Assembly: GCA_947498065.1 (NCBI GenBank)
Contig: CANMIS010000001.1
Coordinates: 62,001 to 126,000, forward strand
Reading direction: 5' to 3'
DNA: 64,000 nt
Source: an uncultured Erythrobacter sp.
GTDB lineage: Bacteria > Pseudomonadota > Alphaproteobacteria > Sphingomonadales > Sphingomonadaceae
The notes under the pieces are model-generated. The model did no database searches. It worked only from the letters and a program-made list of their open reading frames with translations, and had not been told where the DNA came from. Below are positions 56,841 through 64,000 of the stretch, piece by piece (position 1 is the stretch's first letter; each line of letters opens with the position of its first letter). The translations under genes and the position numbers were made by a program.

Positions 56841-58217
56841 CTAAGCCGTATCGCGCGATCTGGGACGATACGCCGGGCCAAAGCCTAGCAAAGCCGCACC
56901 GACAAATGGCAGCGCCACAACCCATATCCGCACGCCTGTGATCCCTTCTGGGCTGGCAATGCTGATTCCAGCGGTCGCGCCCAGCCCTACGCAGATCAGC
57001 ACAACGCCGGCCACCACCCGCGCGCGCGGCACCGTGCGGCCGCCTCTGATCGGGCCAAAGCTGCGTTCATGCTTCGCGAACACCGCGATGAAGGGCAAAA
57101 GCGCAATGATATAAATGCCCAGCCACAATGGCCGCGTTGCCCACCATTCGCCTGTCCCCGGAACGCTATCGAGCCCAATCCCGCCAAGCGCGATCCACGT
57201 GAAAGTCATCACCAATACAAAGGCGGTAAGGTGCCACAGATAAACGGTCATAATCATGCCGTTCATCAGCACCGTCGCCGTCCAGATCCCAATCTTGTCC
57301 AGCATCCGGCGCCCCAGCGGCTCCAATCCAAGGACAAGCCCCACCTGCACCACGCCCAGCGCCAACAGCGCAAAGGTTGGCGGCAATGAGTTTGAAAACC
57401 CATCGGGCGCAGAGACCATCGCCACCGGGTAAAAACCATAAACGGTGATGGAAATGAGCACACCCAGTCCTACGGCAAACCAGCCAAAGGCGAACAAGCA
57501 ATTTTCAAATTTTCCATCGCGCCACGCCAGGCCCAGCTGGTGAATTGCAAGGAACACCCAGAGGAAATTGGTGAAGCTGATGTACGGCACACCGTGCTCA
57601 AACCGCAGCCAATCCACCAGCGCGGTAATGGGGATGTATATCGCAAAGCTCGCCCAGCCCCAGCGCTTCCACGCTTTCACGGCCAGCGGCGTGCAGGCCG
57701 TGACCAGCAGGTAGACGGCCAAAAACCATACCGGAATCAGAGCCGCTTCGGTCGCCATGCGGATTTGCGCCCGGTCAAAACCGATTTGCGTCAATGCCAA
57801 TGCGATCACTGCCCAAACCAGCAGGACGGGGAACGTCGGCGCAATCAAGCGCTGAACACGGCTCGCCAGCCAATCGCGGTAAACACCCTTCTGCCCGGGG
57901 CTCGCTTTGCGCAAAGTCCCCTCCCAGCTCACCGAATTGGAATATCCGCCCACTAGGAAGAACACCGGCATCACTTGGAACGCCCAGGTTAGCCAATGCG
58001 TCCAAGGCGAGGTCTCAATCAGATCACCGCGCTGCAGCGCGCCGGCCTCATCAACATAGAGCCCGGCCATCAACCAATGGCCGAACACCACGGCAAGAAT
58101 TGAGATTGCCCGCAGGAAATCGACCCATCGGTTCCGCTCTGGCGGGGCCATTTGCGCCAATTCGCGCGCTTGCCCCCACAGGCCTTTCTTCGCCTTTGGC
58201 GCGGTTTCGCCGTCCAT
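56841..58217 (-). CDS. acyltransferase family 3 membrane protein
   Basis: A 458-residue inner-membrane protein with about ten hydrophobic segments. The N-terminal RNRWVDFLRAISILAVVFGHWLM has the DxxR/R-xxxx-H pattern of acyltransferase-3 (OafA/OpgC/NodX) proteins, with His near residue 43; VMPVFFLVGGYSNSVSW follows. Such proteins O-acylate polysaccharide, lipid A or peptidoglycan-related glycans; the acceptor is not known here. It has a cytoplasmic C-terminal tail of about 30 residues. It is divergent from argG with a 180-base gap. Confidence 0.85.
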   Translation of the reverse strand: MDGETAPKAKKGLWGQARELAQMAPPERNRWVDFLRAISILAVVFGHWLMAGLYVDEAGALQRGDLIETSPWTHWLTWAFQVMPVFFLVGGYSNSVSWEGTLRKASPGQKGVYRDWLASRVQRLIAPTFPVLLVWAVIALALTQIGFDRAQIRMATEAALIPVWFLAVYLLVTACTPLAVKAWKRWGWASFAIYIPITALVDWLRFEHGVPYISFTNFLWVFLAIHQLGLAWRDGKFENCLFAFGWFAVGLGVLISITVYGFYPVAMVSAPDGFSNSLPPTFALLALGVVQVGLVLGLEPLGRRMLDKIGIWTATVLMNGMIMTVYLWHLTAFVLVMTFTWIALGGIGLDSVPGTGEWWATRPLWLGIYIIALLPFIAVFAKHERSFGPIRGGRTVPRARVVAGVVLICVGLGATAGISIASPEGITGVRIWVVALPFVGAALLGFGPAYRPRSRDTA

Positions 58218-58399
58218 AATCGTGATCCCTCCGACCCGGTTGAGGCACAGATATTGTGATCAATCAGCGCTTTCACAAGCTTTGACCTATCCGCGCAGCG
58301 TGCATCGCCGCTCACAAGCATTGCCCCGCACCCCCTCCCCTGTTAGCGGCCCATGCACAAAATGACGAAGGCGCGCAGCGCCGAGATGAAGGTGTGACA

Positions 58400-59632
58400 A
58401 TGTCCGATATCAAACGTGTGGTTCTCGCCTATTCAGGCGGTCTTGATACTTCTGTGATTGCCAAATGGCTGGAGGTTGAGCGCGGGCTGGAGGTGGTCAC
58501 TTTCACCGCCGATCTCGGCCAAGGCGAGGAGATCGAGCCCGCCCGTACAAAGGCCCGCGCAATGGGCATTCCGGACAAACACATCTTCATTGAAGACCTG
58601 CGCGAGGAATTCGTACGCGATTTCATCTTTCCAATGATGCGCGCCAATGCCCGCTATGAAGGCGACTATCTGCTTGGCACTTCGATCGCCCGTCCGCTGA
58701 TCTCCAAGCGTCTGGTTGAGATCGCTGCGGAAACTGGCGCGGATGCGATCGCCCACGGCGCAACCGGCAAAGGCAATGACCAAGTGCGGTTTGAGCTATC
58801 CGCCTATGCGTTGAACCCCGATATTCAGGTCATCGCCCCTTGGCGCGAATGGGACCTGACTAGCCGCACCGCGCTGATCGCTTGGGCTGAGGCGCATCAG
58901 ATCGACGTGCCAAAGGATAAGCGCGGCGAGAGCCCCTTCTCTACCGATGCGAACCTGCTGCACACGTCATCTGAGGGCAAAGTGCTTGAGGACCCGTGGG
59001 AAGAGACGCCGGACTACGTCTACTCACGCACGGTCAATCCAGAAGACGCACCGGACGAGCCAGAATACATCACGATCGCGTTTGAAGCGGGTGACGGCGT
59101 TGCTCTCAACGGCGAAGCGATGAGCCCGGCCACACTGCTGACCGCGCTCAATAATCTCGGGCGCAAACATGGCATTGGGCGGCTTGATCTGGTTGAGAAC
59201 CGCTTTGTCGGCATGAAGTCGCGCGGGATGTATGAGACCCCGGGCGGCGAGATCTATGCCCGCGCGCACCGTGGCATAGAGCAATTGACGCTGGACCGCG
59301 GCGCTGCCCACCTCAAGGACGAGCTGATGCCGCGCTATGCGGAGCTGATCTACAACGGCTTCTGGTTCGCGCCAGAGCGCGAGATGCTGCAGGCGGCGAT
59401 TGATCACAGCCAGATCGGCGTGACCGGCGACGTCCGCCTGAAGCTCTACAAGGGCAATGCGCAGGTCGTGGGCCGCCGCGCCGATGTCGACTACAACCTC
59501 TACAGCGAAGACGTCGTCACCTTTGAAGACGATGCGGGCGCCTATGACCAGCAGGACGCCGAAGGCTTCATCAAGCTGAACGCGTTGCGACTCAAACTGC
59601 TCGCTCAAAGAGGCCGCAGAGGCGGTCGCTGA
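58400..59632 (+). CDS. argG: argininosuccinate synthase
   Basis: A 410-residue cytosolic enzyme that joins citrulline and aspartate with ATP to make argininosuccinate, the seventh step of arginine synthesis. The ATP-pyrophosphatase loop is AYSGGLDTS at residues 10-18. [33 protein letters not shown] and [10 protein letters not shown] are conserved. The start at [12 protein letters not shown] (58400) has GAAGGTG seven bases upstream; a GTG two codons earlier is also possible. argH is not in the window. A 775-base non-coding gap follows. Confidence 0.97.
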   Translation: MSDIKRVVLAYSGGLDTSVIAKWLEVERGLEVVTFTADLGQGEEIEPARTKARAMGIPDKHIFIEDLREEFVRDFIFPMMRANARYEGDYLLGTSIARPLISKRLVEIAAETGADAIAHGATGKGNDQVRFELSAYALNPDIQVIAPWREWDLTSRTALIAWAEAHQIDVPKDKRGESPFSTDANLLHTSSEGKVLEDPWEETPDYVYSRTVNPEDAPDEPEYITIAFEAGDGVALNGEAMSPATLLTALNNLGRKHGIGRLDLVENRFVGMKSRGMYETPGGEIYARAHRGIEQLTLDRGAAHLKDELMPRYAELIYNGFWFAPEREMLQAAIDHSQIGVTGDVRLKLYKGNAQVVGRRADVDYNLYSEDVVTFEDDAGAYDQQDAEGFIKLNALRLKLLAQRGRRGGR

Positions 59633-59686
59633 TCGCCAAAACAGACGTATTTTGCAGCGCTCACTTTGCGATTGCGACGAGCCGCT

Positions 59687-59735
59687 GACTTATCCACCCT
59701 CGTCCACAAGTGATCTGGGCAAAAGTGGATAAGTC
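59687..59735. promoter_or_regulatory. inverted pair of DnaA-box-like sequences
   Basis: GACTTATCCAC (59687-59697) and GTGGATAAGTC (59725-59735) are a perfect 11-base inverted repeat; each holds TTATCCAC, one base short of the strict DnaA box TTATCCACA. The loop is 27 bases. They could be a DnaA-binding control site or chance sequence; no AT-rich unwinding region or other boxes were seen nearby. Confidence 0.4.
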
Positions 59736-60051
59736 GGGGTTGCGCCACTTGCGCGACTCGGTTTTTGGGCGCAGCTTCTAAACATCGAAAGGGCAGAAAA
59801 GAGATTGAGAAGAGAGCCGCAAGGCGCTGTTTTTAAGAACTTTTTGTAACGATCGACGCGGTGGTGATTGTCCACGCGAACTTTGAGAGACAGCGCGGCA
59901 AAGGCTTCGGCTAAAACCAGACTGGATCGTTTGAGGAGATCGCGAAGCAGACCCATCGGATGGCCACCAATTTGGTCGGCGATTGAGGGCGAAAAGGGTT
60001 GGACCCGGATCGACTGTTTGAGATCGAAGGCAATACAGATTGATGGTCTCA

Positions 60052-60267
60052 GCTCCACCCGAGGAGCAGAGGATGCAAACAGGAACTTCGGTTCAGGGAT
60101 GCAGAGACTGCTTGCAAGTGAAGCTGGATGCCGGTGCGAGCACTGGTGAAAAGCCCGCCGTACATCGTACGGAGGCAAGAAACCGGATGCCAAGTGCATC
60201 TTGCGAGGTTCGCCAAGCAAGTTGACCACGCGGCGGTAAGAGTGGGGTCGGCAGCAATGCCGGCCCC
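60052..60267 (+). ncRNA. hairpin-rich transcript candidate before rlpA
   Basis: At least six short inverted repeats lie close together: GCTCC/GGAGC (60052-60067), GAAC-TTCG-GTTC (60083-60094), GCAG-AGA-CTGC (60101-60111), CCGGTG-CGAG-CACTGG (60131-60146), CCGTAC-ATC-GTACGG (60158-60172) and GATGC-CAAGT-GCATC (60186-60200). The last element, GGGGTCGGC/GCCGGCCCC (60244-60267), resembles a terminator but has only a weakly T-rich tail. I know of no matching RNA family. It could be a small RNA, a long structured leader of rlpA, or palindromic repeat DNA; the strand is a guess. Confidence 0.35.
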
Positions 60268-60407
60268 ATTTGCTTTGCGCGCCTGATTTTCGCCAAGCAG
60301 CGGGCCTACTCTCTTCACCCAACCACGTCAGAACGGGCATCAAACCGGGCAATCAGAGCCGCGCCCAATTGTACTCTCCCCCTGTTTTCGCCTAAACCCG
60401 TCCCACT

Positions 60408-60995
60408 ATGAGAGGGGTAACAAAGCGAGTTTGCGCAAGCGGCGTTGGCGTAGCCACGGCCATGCTCCTGTTCGCATCCGCCCCCTCCAGTACCCTCGCA
60501 CAGCAAGACGGCGCGCCCCTGCAAAGCCCGCAAACCCAGCAGCAGGCCCAAGCAGCATCCCTATCCGCCGCCTCCTTCGACGCGCAGTTCGCCCCCTACA
60601 ACACCGCGCCCAGCCCCATCACCGTCGCCCCCGGCGCGGTCGACCTCACCAGCTTTGAGCCGCCCGCCGAGCCCAAGCCACCGGAACCGCGCAGCATCCG
60701 CAACCTCGGCAGCGGCATCGCATCCTACTACGGGCGCCGCTTCAACGGCCGCCTCACCGCCAATGGCGAGCGCTTCAACATGCGCGCCATGACCGCCGCC
60801 CATAAGACCCTGCCCTTTGGTAGCCTCGTGCGCGTTACCAACCCGCGCAATGGCCGCGCCGTCACCGTTCGCATCAACGATCGCGGTCCGTTCGTGAAAG
60901 GCCGCGTCATCGACCTCTCGCGCGCAGCGGCTGAGCGGATCGGCATGATCAGCAGAGGCCATGCCCGCGTGAACCTGGAACTGGTCGCCCGCTGA
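60408..60995 (+). CDS. rlpA: RlpA-family septal ring protein
   Basis: A 195-residue exported protein. The N-terminus [20 protein letters not shown] looks like a signal peptide with cleavage near LAQ (about residue 31). Residues 32-95 are Gln/Pro/Ala-rich. The double-psi beta-barrel core is [20 protein letters not shown] (start near 102), [16 protein letters not shown] and [21 protein letters not shown], the complete RlpA signature. RlpA acts on peptidoglycan lacking stem peptides in some bacteria (lytic transglycosylase) and is a septal binding protein in others; no SPOR domain is present here. The next gene overlaps its last base. Confidence 0.9.
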   Translation: MRGVTKRVCASGVGVATAMLLFASAPSSTLAQQDGAPLQSPQTQQQAQAASLSAASFDAQFAPYNTAPSPITVAPGAVDLTSFEPPAEPKPPEPRSIRNLGSGIASYYGRRFNGRLTANGERFNMRAMTAAHKTLPFGSLVRVTNPRNGRAVTVRINDRGPFVKGRVIDLSRAAAERIGMISRGHARVNLELVAR

Positions 60996-61330
60996 TGGAC
61001 GGCATTCTGATCTTCGGCGCGGGCATCGCCACCGGCTTCGTCCTCGCCGTCATTGTGCTAAGGCGCACAGGCGGCGACATGATCGAGCAGCAGCGCCGCG
61101 ATGCCTCCAGCTTTGGCCACCGCACTCCCACGCCTCCGCGCGCGCCAGAACCGCTTACGCCACCGCGCATCGGCCCGGAAGGCGGCACCATCGACCTCAG
61201 CAACGATCCGGAAGTCCGCGCAGCCTTCATGAACGGTCGCAAGATCGAGGCGATCAAGCTCGTTCGCGAGCGCACCGGCCTGGGGCTCAAGGAAGCCAAG
61301 GACATCGTCGAGAGCCAGTGGCCGCATTAG
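60995..61330 (+). CDS. membrane-anchored protein with L7/L12 C-terminal-like domain
   Basis: A 111-residue protein. One transmembrane segment (about 4-22, ILIFGAGIATGFVLAVIVL) is followed by a linker (QQRRDASSFGHRTPTPP) and then a C-terminal stretch DPEVRAAFMNGRKIEAIKLVRERTGLGLKEAKDIV (in parts) that closely resembles the C-terminal domain of ribosomal protein L7/L12. Such domains occur in small bacterial membrane proteins of unknown role. The ATG overlaps the TGA of rlpA by one base (TGATG), so the two are probably translated together. Confidence 0.8.
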   Translation: MDGILIFGAGIATGFVLAVIVLRRTGGDMIEQQRRDASSFGHRTPTPPRAPEPLTPPRIGPEGGTIDLSNDPEVRAAFMNGRKIEAIKLVRERTGLGLKEAKDIVESQWPH

Positions 61331-61501
61331 CGCGCCCGCCTCTCCCCGCGCCTCCACTCACCGCGCGCGCGGCTCGCTTGGAACACATGGAACACAGTCC
61401 AGGGGCCAAAATCTCGGCCCTCTCTCACAGCCCGATTGATCGCAGCCTTCGGCCATAGTGCCCCGCGCGATCGGCACAGGGCAGCGCACGAGCAACTCGC
61501 G

Positions 61502-61792
61502 CTATTCGAGCGTGATGCCCGCCTTGGTTGCGCAGGACGTTAGGGTGGCTTCCGACATACCGCGTCCGCCATTGGTGATGGCCTTGCTCATCTTCTCGGT
61601 GATGCAAGTGCACATCTCGCCCGCCTGTTCACGCGTGATCGAGCTGTCGGCACGCTCTGTCCGGCTGATGCACTTGGCGATGGCCGCGCCCTCAGCCCCG
61701 CCGCCATAGTCCGAAGGGTCAGGCGCATTGCACCCGGCCAGCAAAGCGGCAGCGGAAAATAGGACGATCGGTGTTAAGGTAATGTTTCTCAT
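61502..61792 (-). CDS. small lipoprotein with conserved Cys residues
   Basis: A 96-residue protein. MRNITLTPIVLFSAAALLAGC is a lipoprotein signal with lipidated Cys21. Mature residues contain AIAKCISRTERADSSITREQ, MCTCITEKMSKAI and LTSCATKAGI, giving four Cys residues that may form disulphides. I do not recognise the family. The start is set at 61792 rather than the upstream TTG because it begins the signal peptide. It is convergent with the L7/L12-like gene. A TGGAACACATGGAACAC direct repeat lies in the gap at about 61379-61396. Confidence 0.72.
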   Translation of the reverse strand: MRNITLTPIVLFSAAALLAGCNAPDPSDYGGGAEGAAIAKCISRTERADSSITREQAGEMCTCITEKMSKAITNGGRGMSEATLTSCATKAGITLE

Positions 61793-61927
61793 AGACTTTA
61801 GTATATCGGACAAATGTTAAGATTTGCCCCCGCCAATGTGAATGCGCAGGCAAGAGCGCACAGCAAAGCCGCGATATGAGCAGATGCGGACCGCCTGGGC
61901 ACGGGTGCGAGCGCGCCGGCTCACGCC

Positions 61928-62731
61928 TCACGCATCGCCTGCGTAATCGGCGTCCTCGGCCATAGCCCCTTCAGCAATATGCGCGGGCAAGTCCTGCGTG
62001 CGCGCCACGGCCCACCATTTCTCCATCCCCGCCTCAAAGGCGCACAATTGCGCCGCCTCCGCCTCGCCCGGATCGTCGAATTGATGCACGGCGCGCGCGG
62101 TGATGGGCCGCTCCGCCTCCATCGCCATCAGGCGCTGTTCGAGCTCGGGGATCGGGGGATTTGAGGGGGATTGGGAGTTTTGAGTTTTTTGTTTGTTTTC
62201 GCCCTCAAGCGCCGGGCGCGGGCCATCCGGCCCGCTTGGCTTTCCTCGCATAAGCTCGGGCGGCCGGTCGGCCTTGCACTCGCCTTCGGCTCGCGATTGG
62301 TGCCGGTCGCAGCCGTATGTGCTTCGCGCCTCGCTTTGCGCTCTTAGGCGCGCCTCCTCGGCTTCTTTCTGCTCAATGCGCTCTGCCAATCGGTCGAGCC
62401 GCGCGAGGTGCGCCAGCAGCAGACGGCTGTCATAGCGGGTGCGGGTCGCCACCTCCTCGCCGTGATAGAACACCTTTTCGGTCACCCCGCTGATCGCGCG
62501 GTCGGCCAGGATCGACTCAACATGCGTGCGAGCGATCACCAGAGCGGCGTCCCATTCGTCCAGAAAGCGCGGCTCCGCCTGACGCGCGCGGTAAGCGGTC
62601 TGCGGGCTGAGCGAAGCGGCCCGGCACGCAAGCCGCACATTGCCGTAGAGGCGCAGGTTTTCAAGAAAAGCGGCACGCCGCGCAGGTGTGAGCGCTGGCG
62701 GAACGGATGGAAGGGGGAGAAGCTGGGTCAT
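61928..62731 (-). CDS. terminase-small-subunit-like HTH protein with repeat insertion
   Basis: A 267-residue protein; AAAGGA lies eight bases before the ATG. The first 115 residues (RRAAFLENLRLYGNVRLACRAASLS... in part, then QTAYRARQAEPRFLDEWDAAL and RTRYDSRLLLAHLARLDRL) look like a helix-turn-helix protein related to phage terminase small subunits, but no large subunit, portal or capsid gene is near. Residues 125-178 come from repeat DNA: SRAEGECKADRPPELMRGKP and GPDGPRPALEGENKQ read through a copy of the palindromic element at 62190-62295 without breaking the frame. The C-terminal 85 residues look ordinary again. It may be a domesticated phage gene. Confidence 0.7.
   Translation of the reverse strand: MTQLLPLPSVPPALTPARRAAFLENLRLYGNVRLACRAASLSPQTAYRARQAEPRFLDEWDAALVIARTHVESILADRAISGVTEKVFYHGEEVATRTRYDSRLLLAHLARLDRLAERIEQKEAEEARLRAQSEARSTYGCDRHQSRAEGECKADRPPELMRGKPSGPDGPRPALEGENKQKTQNSQSPSNPPIPELEQRLMAMEAERPITARAVHQFDDPGEAEAAQLCAFEAGMEKWWAVARTQDLPAHIAEGAMAEDADYAGDA
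62190..62295. repeat. palindromic element copy A, inside a gene
   Basis: Starts TTTGTTTG, then CGCCCTCAAGCGCCGG, contains GGCCATCCGGCCCGCTTGGC, and ends with GCACTCGCCTTCGGCTCGCG. Its arms match copies B (62750-62875) and the reverse complement of C (63095-63216). This copy is read in frame by the minus-strand gene 61928-62731. Confidence 0.75.
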
Positions 62732-62749
62732 GGTGTATCCTTTGTGAGG

Positions 62750-62875
62750 TTTATTTGTTTCGCCTCAAGCGCCGGCGTTCGCATCCGCTCACTTGGCTAT
62801 CCTCGCTCACGCGACCTGAAGGTCGCATCGCTGCGGGCGGCCGGTCGGCCTTGCACTCGCCTTCGGCTCGCGTTT
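62750..62875. repeat. palindromic element copy B
   Basis: Begins TTTGTTTCGCCTCAAGCGCC, contains the central GCGACCTGAAGGTCGCATCG hairpin and GGCGGCCGGTCGGCCTTGCA, and ends with CGCCTTCGGCTCGCG. It flanks the tandem array on the left; copy C flanks it on the right in inverted orientation. Confidence 0.75.
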
Positions 62876-62906
62876 TGGAGCAAGGTAGAGAAGGTGCGCC
62901 AAGGTT

Positions 62907-63073
62907 CTTGGTGCGAGGTCGCTGGGTAACGCCGAGACGCTTGGTGCGAGGTCGCTGGGTAACGCCGAGACGCTTGGTGCGAGGTAGTTGGGGTGACACC
63001 AAGAACCTTGGTGCGAGATCGATGGGTAGCGCCAAGAACCTTGGCGAGAGGTAGTTGGGATGGCACCAAGGTT
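62907..63073. repeat. tandem 33-34-base repeat array
   Basis: Five units in a row: 62907-62939 and 62940-62972 (33 bases, identical), 62973-63006 (34), 63007-63039 (33) and 63040-63073 (34), with a partial sixth after 63074. Each starts CTTGGTGCGAG or CTTGGCGAG and several end with CACCAAGAAC or CACCAAGGTT, so units carry a TTGGTG...CACCAA dyad. No variable spacers separate them, which excludes CRISPR. More units occur at about 63228-63290. Confidence 0.85.
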
Positions 63074-63094
63074 CTTGGTGCGAGATCGATGGCT

Positions 63095-63216
63095 TGGAAT
63101 GGTCCGGTCCGCGACCAGCGGACCGCAAGGCCGACCGGCCGCCGCGGCTTATGCCGCGAAAGCCAAGCGGGCCGGATGGCCCGCGCCCGGCGCTTGAGGG
63201 CGCAAACAAATAAACA
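63095..63216. repeat. palindromic element copy C (inverted)
   Basis: The reverse complement of copy A/B type: begins GGTCCGCGACCAGCGGACCG, contains GGCCGACCGGCCGC and AAGCCAAGCGGGCCGGATGG, and ends CGGCGCTTGAGGGCGCAAAC. It forms an inverted pair with copy B around the tandem array. Confidence 0.75.
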
Positions 63217-63298
63217 AGCGTCAGCGCGCGAGGTAGTTGGGGTGGCACCAAGGCACTTGGCGCGAGGTAGTTGGGTGAGCACCAAGAGTCCGCGTGAG

Positions 63299-63600
63299 TT
63301 TTTGTGTTCCGCAAGCGCATGCGCGCTCGCGATATCCTCGCTCATGCGACCTAAAGGTCGCGTCGCTGCGGGCGGCCACAAGGGCCTTGCGGCGCTGCGC
63401 GCCGTGCTCCGCGACCAAGCCAGTAAAAAAGCACCAAGCGTCAAAGCACCAGGCCATTGGCTTGGAATGGCTCGGTCCGCGACCAGCGGACCGCAAGGGC
63501 GACCGCCCGCCCGCAGCGATGCGCCTGAAAGGCGCGTGAGCGAGGAAGCAAGGCGCGCGGATGCGCCCCGCCCGCAGGGCCCAAACAAAAACACCCCGAC
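63299..63600. repeat. palindromic element copies D and E (inverted pair)
   Basis: Copy D (63299-63420) has CGACCTAAAGGTCGCG and CGGGCGGCCACAAGGGCC; copy E (63465-63600) is inverted, with GGTCCGCGACCAGCGGACCG and GCGCCTGAAAGGCGCGTGAG. The 45-base middle contains AAGCACCAAGCGTC and AAGCACCAGGCC, traces of the tandem unit. Confidence 0.65.
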
Positions 63601-63813
63601 GCTAAGGTATACTTCCCCCTATTCGCCCAGCCTCGACATGCGCGAGCCAGCTGCGCGCGTGCTCTGCCGGTCCGGGGTCTCCGGGGCGCGTGGGATAGGG
63701 GCTTTGGGGGAGTTTGCGGCGCGCATCATAGGGACCGCGCGAGTGGAATGTTGGGCTTTGGGCCATGGTCGTTCGCCTTTGATTTCAGTTCAAGGGAACA
63801 GGACCAGTTATAG

Positions 63814-64000
63814 GATAATTGGTGTGTAGGACAGCGGTGTATCCTTGATGTTTCCTATGAAACGGCGATACCTGAATTGGAAGGGAAAATTGCGTTGGAA
63901 ATTATCGACATTTCGGGATGGGAAATAGACGACGAGTTTTCACCTTTCCCTGAAGGATCGAGAGACAAATACGCGATTTTTGCGTCAGAGAGCCCTGGCG
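63814..64000 (+). CDS. incomplete frame at right edge, possible HipA-like N-terminus
   Basis: After a TAG at 63811 one frame stays open to the window end and has coding character: ETAIPELEGKIALEIIDISG, WEIDDEFSPFPEGSRDKYAI, FASESPG. The lower GC content here is unlike the preceding repeats. No ATG or GTG occurs in frame; a TTG at 63877 is the only usual start, while an ATG at 63848 is in another frame and stops soon. The FPEGSRDK segment faintly recalls HipA-like proteins, but this is a weak memory. The true start, or a frameshift, cannot be settled without more sequence. Confidence 0.4.

Larger units (their letters stand above)
59633..60407. other. 775-base non-coding gap between argG and rlpA
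   Basis: No convincing protein frame is visible. The minus frame 59690-60352 (220 codons) has no recognisable family and crosses the hairpins described below. The left end contains an inverted pair of DnaA-box-like sequences (59687-59735), the middle a bulged hairpin at 59857-59878, and the right part a hairpin-rich stretch (60052-60267). The size is out of line with other gaps in this window, most of which are below 250 bases. Confidence 0.7.
62732..63813. other. composite intergenic repeat region
   Basis: About 1.1 kb without a supported gene. It holds palindromic copies B (62750-62875), C (63095-63216, inverted), D (63299-63420) and E (63465-63600, inverted), a tandem array (62907-63073), and shorter tandem units at 63228-63290 and near 63430-63470. 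Long frames on both strands (for example 62993-63829 plus and 62797-63594 minus) are made of the repeats and have no family features. From 63601 to 63813 I see nothing recognisable. Confidence 0.75.

Noticed and set aside
59690..60352. Minus-strand frame of 220 codons in the argG-rlpA gap
   Set aside because: It spans several hairpins, lacks a plausible start context and family motifs, and its composition (Ser, Leu, Arg, Pro) is typical of a non-coding frame.
61379..61396. SOS-like GAAC repeats in TGGAACACATGGAACAC
   Set aside because: The GAAC units are separated by five bases, not seven, so they do not match the LexA spacing seen at recA and the helicase gene.
61928..62731. Prophage signal from a terminase-small-subunit-like protein
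   Set aside because: No other phage gene, integrase or attachment site is present in the window; treated as an isolated or domesticated gene.
62907..63073. CRISPR-like regular repeats
   Set aside because: Units are directly adjacent with no variable spacers, are themselves dyad-bearing, and no cas gene is near.
62993..63829. Plus-strand frame of 278 codons in the repeat region
   Set aside because: The product is built from repeat-encoded Arg/Gly/Ala-rich strings, with no ribosome-binding site and no family; overlapping frames on the other strand look the same.

Overview
The window reads as an ordinary, gene-dense chromosomal segment of an alphaproteobacterium, most likely Sphingomonadales and probably Erythrobacteraceae. 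The placement rests on the CckA and CpdR cell-cycle proteins, alphaproteobacterial SOS boxes of the form GTTC-N7-GTTC in front of recA and a UvrD/PcrA helicase, an animal-type NADP isocitrate dehydrogenase, SapC and IalB-like proteins, AmpG-like transporters and intergenic palindromes of a kind common in sphingomonads. Species cannot be named from the sequence alone. Most of the content is housekeeping; I see no phage, IS element, plasmid gene or CRISPR array.

Layout. 1-5.4 kb: a DUF3857/transglutaminase protein running off the left edge, purB, a LapA-like membrane protein coupled to pyrF, and a small lipoprotein. 5.4-11.2 kb: trpF, trpB, a small membrane protein, a DUF559 nuclease-like gene inside flanking inverted repeats, trpA, accD and folC, all on the plus strand. 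11.2-22.5 kb: two tandem AmpG-like transporters, a Rieske oxygenase, a 23S pseudouridine synthase with rsmD, an SOS-boxed UvrD/PcrA helicase and several small exported or membrane proteins. 22.6-32.9 kb: a DEAD-box helicase, an FAD-linked dehydrogenase, SapC, a strong small-RNA candidate, N-formylglutamate amidohydrolase, cpdR, tRNA-Val(GAC), icd and a KefB-type antiporter. 33-45.3 kb, all minus: alaS, recA, two tandem DUF4139 proteins, cckA, a DUF2062 protein, smpB, dapA. 45.4-55.2 kb, mostly plus: a soluble lytic transglycosylase, an IalB-like protein, rlmN with a methyltransferase and a MOSC protein, a glycine-zipper protein, an SDR, a cytochrome b561-like protein coupled to a sulfite-oxidase-fold molybdoenzyme, a DUF1801 protein and cfa. 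55.2-61.8 kb: a DUF1036 protein, an acyltransferase, argG, a hairpin-rich 775-base gap, rlpA, an L7/L12-CTD-like membrane protein and a lipoprotein. 61.9-64 kb: a terminase-small-subunit-like protein with repeat DNA inside its reading frame, then about 1 kb of interspersed palindromic and tandem repeats, and an unfinished reading frame at the right edge.

The parts most worth a second look are non-coding or accessory: a small RNA with its own promoter and terminator (27.69-27.79 kb); a hairpin-rich intergenic stretch before rlpA (60.05-60.27 kb); the DUF559 cassette inside the trp cluster; and the composite repeat region at 62.7-63.6 kb. The two SOS boxes differ at one base of 15, which gives an internal check on a LexA regulon.
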